Assembly (NCBI RefSeq): GCF_002843385.1
Contig: NZ_MVDE01000025.1
Span: 1 to 64,000 of the forward strand
Length of the DNA: 64,000 nucleotides
Direction of reading: 5' to 3'
DNA from: Labilibaculum manganireducens
GTDB lineage: Bacteria; Bacteroidota; Bacteroidia; Bacteroidales; Marinifilaceae
Positions 60,040 to 64,000 of this stretch are shown piece after piece. The position numbers and the translations under genes are program-made. Under the pieces are notes generated by a model, which had not been told where the DNA came from, searched no databases, and was given only the letters and a program-made list of their open reading frames with translations. The number at the start of each line of letters is the position of its first letter. Position 1 is the stretch's first letter.

Positions 60040-63000
60040 ATGACGAAACCTACCAATCTCAATCAACTACAAAAGACACTATTAGTCTTATTCTTGCTGT
60101 CTCCCATACTGAAATTCAGCTCAAAAGCACAACATATTCGCTTTGATTATTTTGATACTGGAAAAGGACTTTCTCAGAACAACATTAATAGTCTTATTGT
60201 AGATTCAACGGGCTATGTTTGGTTCGGAACAATTGAAGGAATTACACGTTTTGATGGAAGTAATTATGATATTTTTCGTTCTACTCCTTCCATTGAGAAC
60301 TCATTGGAAGGAAACTACATTGAGCAATTATCGTCATGTCCAAATGGGAATATATGGGTACATATACAAGAAAGAGGAATAAACAAGTTTGACGCCTCAT
60401 CGAACGACTTCCGAATATACCCGGATAGCTGTTTTTCTCCTGGTGATGCAGTTCATTTATCAAGTATGGTATCATTCTCAGATTCTGTTCTTTGGTTTAC
60501 CGATCCAAATGGATTATATAAATACAATGCAGAAACGAATGTGACCACCAAATTTGAGGTTCCTTTTAAAAACGGACACTTGATTTATGGTGGTAATAAA
60601 AAAGTATTTTATTGGGGATCTGGTGGAATATATAGCTATCCGAAGAACAAAAGCAACGATTTAAGTGGCAAAATGATAATTAATTCGGTTGTACAAAGTG
60701 TTTCGCCCATTTACAACGATTCACTTATTTTATTCAATTCGAATCAATTAAAAGTTCTCAACCTTAACAACAACCATACAATCCCACTAAAAACAAATGC
60801 AGAATACAATGGATTCAGAAATAAAAACAGAATATTATCGATTGCCGGATACAAAAATGAAATTTGGTTAGGATTAGAAGACGGATTAGCCCTTTTGCAA
60901 AATCAAAATGACACGATAAAGGATATCACAAAATACTCATATGATCCATTTAATGATTATTCATTTCATGGAAAAGATGCCAAAAATCTTATCTTCGATA
61001 AAGCAGGAAATTTATGGATAGGAACCTCAAAGTATGGCGCAAACTTATATTCCAGAAGAGAAAATATTTTTGGACACCATTTAATTTCTGTATTATCAAA
61101 ATCGGATCAGGAAATTGATCCGATACGAGCAATTTGTAAAACTTCAGATGGCAATATATGGATTGGTTTCGACCGGCTTGGTCTGGTATGTATTAAAACA
61201 GACAATTCACAAATCTTGTATTCGCAAATCTATTTTCCAAAAACAACCACCAAATCGCTGGAAAATATCAGATCTTTATATGAAGACTCCAATAAAGAGT
61301 TATGGATAGGTACAAACAACGGACTTTGTAAATATAATGCAATCAAAAATCAGATTGAATCGTGCCAAATTCAATACAACTGGGATTGGCCAGATGTCTG
61401 TTATCATCTTAAAGAATATAGCCCGGGAGAATTAACTGTAACCAATTTTAACGGAATTGCAACAATTAATCTAAAAACGGGAGAATTGAAAGAAATATCA
61501 ATGCCCGATAACTATATTAAAGCATCGATTCGTAGCCTAACAATCGACAAAAAATCTAACTATTGGTTTATATTAGGTGATTATGGACTGTGCAAATTAA
61601 CACCTAATTCAAACCTAAGCTATTTCACTTACGAAAAAAACAATTTAACAGACAACAAGCTATATGCGCTCGAACTTATTGGCAATACCATGTGGATTGG
61701 CAGTAACAATGGATTAATGGCTTTCGATATTAAAAAAGAGAAAGTAATCGCTACGTTCTTTGAGACTGATGGATTATCGAATAACCTCATATATAGCGTA
61801 ATTCATGAAGATGGGCAATTATGGATGAGTACGAACCGTGGAATCAATAAACTTAAACTGAAAGATAACAGTATAGAACGTTTTTTGACTGAAAATGTGT
61901 TTATGGATGATGCCTTTTTTCAAGATTCTGAAGGTAAAATCTATTTTGGGGGTTACAATGGTTTTATAAGTTTCGATCCACAAACAACGAAAAAAATCAC
62001 AATTCCTACTCATCCCATTATTACTGACTTGTACATAAATAACCAAAAAGTTAAAGTTGGAGAGAAAATCGATGATCAACTAATTTTACCTCGTTCGATA
62101 CAAAATCTGAATTCGCTTAATTTAAACTATAGCTCAAATGCCTTTTCACTTTATTTTAATGCTTTTCCGTTCAACTATCCCGATTTATCACAATTCAGAT
62201 ACCGTTTAAAAGGGCTATCATCCAACTGGGTTGTTACTTCCCAAGATGCAAACCGGGCTGTATTTACAAATCTTTCTCCAGGCAATTACACCTTTGAAGT
62301 TGAGGCAAGTCAAGATGCTCAAATATGGAGTGCACCTGCACAACTTTCCATATCAATAATACCTCCCTTTTATCGAACAGTATGGTTTAAATGGATAAGT
62401 TTATCACTTGTTGTTATTGTTATTCTTACTGTTTTTAAGATTCGATTATACACCATTAAACGGTGGAATTTGCAACTGGAAACACAAATTAGAGAACAAA
62501 CTTTTTCCATTGAAAAACAAAAGAATAAAATCATTGCTCAAAAAGAAAAAATGGTAGAAATGAGCAATCAGTTACATGAAGCCGATCAAGCCAAATTAAA
62601 ATATTATACAAACCTCTCGCACGAATTCAGAACGCCTTTAACAATTATCATGGGAAATATTGAAACACTGCGGGAACAAGGTGTAAATCAATACATACTA
62701 AAAAACATAAAAAAAAGCTCTGATCGTCTGTTTCGCCTGGTCAACCAATTTATTGATCTTCGAAAATATGATCAGGGTGAACTCAAACTAAAAATTACCC
62801 ATTTTGATATCGTTTCATTTACGAGTGAAATTACCGATTCATTTAAAGACCTTGCTCTACGGAAGAATATTAATATTGAGATATTAAATACTAACGATAA
62901 GATTTTACTATGGTTTGATATAGATAAAACAGATAAAATCATTTATAATATTTTATCGAATGCCTTAAAATACACTGAAAAAGGAGGCTCTGTGATTATT

Positions 63001-64000
63001 GATTTTGTAAGACAAGAGGATGGGCTCGTTTTAAGAATTACGGATACTGGTACAGGCATTCCTGAAGACGAACAAGAAAATATTTTTAAACGTTTTTTCA
63101 GGGGCGAGAAGAATTCGCATAACATTGACGGACATGGAATGGGACTGGCATTAGTAAAAGCGTTGGTTGATATACAGCAAGGAAATATAAGATGTACAAG
63201 TCAATTAGGAGAAGGCACTACTTTTCATCTCTTCTTTAAATGGGGAAACAAACATTTTAAAGAGTCGGACATTTTTGAAGAAGAACCTCTTCCAGATATT
63301 CAAAGATATGAAACACGTGGTCCAATTGTTATAGAACCCGGAAATCCATCAGGCGATAAGGTATTGTTGGTTGAAGATAATCCCGAGCTTTTGGAATATC
63401 TTTCGTCTCTTTTGTCCAAATATTATAAAATTGAAACCGCCACAAATGGCAGAGAAGCCCTAAAGAAGCTAAAACTAAATATTCCCGACCTTATAATTAC
63501 AGATTTAATGATGCCTGTAATGGATGGGATTGAATTATCAAAAACGGTTAAAGAAGTACCGGAAACTCGTTTCATTCCAATTATTATTCTAAGTGCAAAA
63601 ACAGATATATCCTCAAAAATTGAAGGTTTTCAAACCAATATCGACGACTTTATTGAAAAACCTTTTGATCCAAATCTCTTTCTGTCTAGAGTCAGCAATA
63701 TTATTAACAAGCATCACGAAATCAGGAAAAACATTGAGCAGTTTGCAATAAACAAAAACGACAGTTGGAGCATAAATGACAAATCATTTTTCAAAAAAAT
63801 TCTCATTATTCTCGACAATAATTATCCTGACCCTGCATTTAATGCAGATACTCTAAGCAATATGGTGGGTATGAGCCGCGTAACATTATATCGCAAGATG
63901 AAACAATTGGGACAAGAAAGTCCGGGAGAATTTATACGTAAGTACCGTTTAAAAAAAGCAGCCAATTTAATTAATGAAGGAAGCAAAGCAATTAATGAGA
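60040..64000 (+). CDS. Hybrid two-component system sensor-regulator (HTCS), partial at window end
   Basis: It starts at ATG 60040 (MTKPTNLNQLQKTLLVLFLL), with an N-terminal hydrophobic signal/anchor and then two 7-bladed beta-propeller (Reg_prop) repeats over about residues 35-690, with recurrent G-x-L/V-WFGT motifs such as GYVWFGTIEGI. Then follow a Y_Y_Y domain (about 700-775), one membrane helix (about 782-802), a HisKA with His861 in YTNLSHEFRTPLTII, an HATPase (about 964-1067; NAL and GTGIPEDE motifs), a receiver with Asp1155 in LIITDLMMPVMDG, and an AraC-type HTH (from about 1266; TLSNMVGMSRVTLYRKMKQL). 1320 residues lie in the window and the C-terminus runs past it. It senses a periplasmic oligosaccharide and drives the neighbouring locus. 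Confidence 0.96.
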   Translation, partial: MTKPTNLNQLQKTLLVLFLLSPILKFSSKAQHIRFDYFDTGKGLSQNNINSLIVDSTGYVWFGTIEGITRFDGSNYDIFRSTPSIENSLEGNYIEQLSSCPNGNIWVHIQERGINKFDASSNDFRIYPDSCFSPGDAVHLSSMVSFSDSVLWFTDPNGLYKYNAETNVTTKFEVPFKNGHLIYGGNKKVFYWGSGGIYSYPKNKSNDLSGKMIINSVVQSVSPIYNDSLILFNSNQLKVLNLNNNHTIPLKTNAEYNGFRNKNRILSIAGYKNEIWLGLEDGLALLQNQNDTIKDITKYSYDPFNDYSFHGKDAKNLIFDKAGNLWIGTSKYGANLYSRRENIFGHHLISVLSKSDQEIDPIRAICKTSDGNIWIGFDRLGLVCIKTDNSQILYSQIYFPKTTTKSLENIRSLYEDSNKELWIGTNNGLCKYNAIKNQIESCQIQYNWDWPDVCYHLKEYSPGELTVTNFNGIATINLKTGELKEISMPDNYIKASIRSLTIDKKSNYWFILGDYGLCKLTPNSNLSYFTYEKNNLTDNKLYALELIGNTMWIGSNNGLMAFDIKKEKVIATFFETDGLSNNLIYSVIHEDGQLWMSTNRGINKLKLKDNSIERFLTENVFMDDAFFQDSEGKIYFGGYNGFISFDPQTTKKITIPTHPIITDLYINNQKVKVGEKIDDQLILPRSIQNLNSLNLNYSSNAFSLYFNAFPFNYPDLSQFRYRLKGLSSNWVVTSQDANRAVFTNLSPGNYTFEVEASQDAQIWSAPAQLSISIIPPFYRTVWFKWISLSLVVIVILTVFKIRLYTIKRWNLQLETQIREQTFSIEKQKNKIIAQKEKMVEMSNQLHEADQAKLKYYTNLSHEFRTPLTIIMGNIETLREQGVNQYILKNIKKSSDRLFRLVNQFIDLRKYDQGELKLKITHFDIVSFTSEITDSFKDLALRKNINIEILNTNDKILLWFDIDKTDKIIYNILSNALKYTEKGGSVIIDFVRQEDGLVLRITDTGTGIPEDEQENIFKRFFRGEKNSHNIDGHGMGLALVKALVDIQQGNIRCTSQLGEGTTFHLFFKWGNKHFKESDIFEEEPLPDIQRYETRGPIVIEPGNPSGDKVLLVEDNPELLEYLSSLLSKYYKIETATNGREALKKLKLNIPDLIITDLMMPVMDGIELSKTVKEVPETRFIPIIILSAKTDISSKIEGFQTNIDDFIEKPFDPNLFLSRVSNIINKHHEIRKNIEQFAINKNDSWSINDKSFFKKILIILDNNYPDPAFNADTLSNMVGMSRVTLYRKMKQLGQESPGEFIRKYRLKKAANLINEGSKAINE

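Noticed and set aside
60281-62079. Minus-strand frames over the HTCS gene
   Set aside because: The plus-strand frame from 60040 stays open to the window end and carries all HTCS domains in one phase.

Overview
The window looks like a chromosomal segment of a Bacteroidota (Bacteroidetes) bacterium. It has a SusC/SusD pair, five GH92 alpha-mannosidase-type enzymes, a hybrid two-component sensor (HTCS), TAnnTTTG-type -7 promoter elements, few Shine-Dalgarno sequences and a low G+C content. A marine or sediment member of the Bacteroidales/Marinilabiliales is my guess. The sequence alone does not fix the genus.

Region 1 (1-14,446): after a lone HU-like DNA-binding protein comes a nine-gene minus-strand arginine/carbamoyl-phosphate operon: GNAT acetyltransferase, argG, argC, argD, argB, argE-like, argH, carA, carB. 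No carbamoyltransferase lies in the cluster. Between the promoter (about 14,118) and the first gene (13,470) are four consecutive short ORFs, each with a run of arginine codons (Arg-Arg-Arg, or Arg-Arg-x-x-Arg) and each followed or overlapped by a terminator-like hairpin with a U-tract. Three have visible antiterminator pairings. I read this as a tandem array of four arginine-sensing attenuators. It is the most striking feature of the window.

Region 2 (14,447-26,040): a small membrane protein, the gltB-gltD glutamate synthase pair, an orphan curlin-repeat secreted protein, a DUF6155-type protein, a DUF4190-type gene broken by one frameshift, a nitronate monooxygenase-like enzyme and tRNA-Leu(UAG).

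Region 3 (26,219-35,354): NhaA Na+/H+ antiporter, a NarL-type response regulator with its histidine kinase, two universal stress proteins, a small anchored protein, a VTT/DedA-like membrane protein, a small hypothetical protein and mnmE. Palindromes built on TAGGG/CCCTA lie upstream of nhaA and the stress proteins and may be response-regulator sites.

Region 4 (35,695-64,000): a glycan-utilisation locus. It holds GH89 alpha-N-acetylglucosaminidase, three GH92 enzymes, two esterases (CE1-like and SGNH/GDSL), GH3, a fourth GH92, SusD, SusC and a fifth GH92, all on the minus strand. A divergent HTCS regulator is cut by the window end. The enzyme set suggests a glycan rich in alpha-mannose, possibly with alpha-GlcNAc caps and O-acyl groups. 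Two promoters of the locus (susC and the fifth GH92) share an almost identical pair of 16-bp direct repeats with a 21-bp period, at the same distance from the same TACTTTTG element. This is a strong candidate for the HTCS operator. The gaps between the genes contain several decayed gene ends, including an epimerase C-terminus and a SusE-like/discoidin-like C-terminus, so the locus has lost genes.
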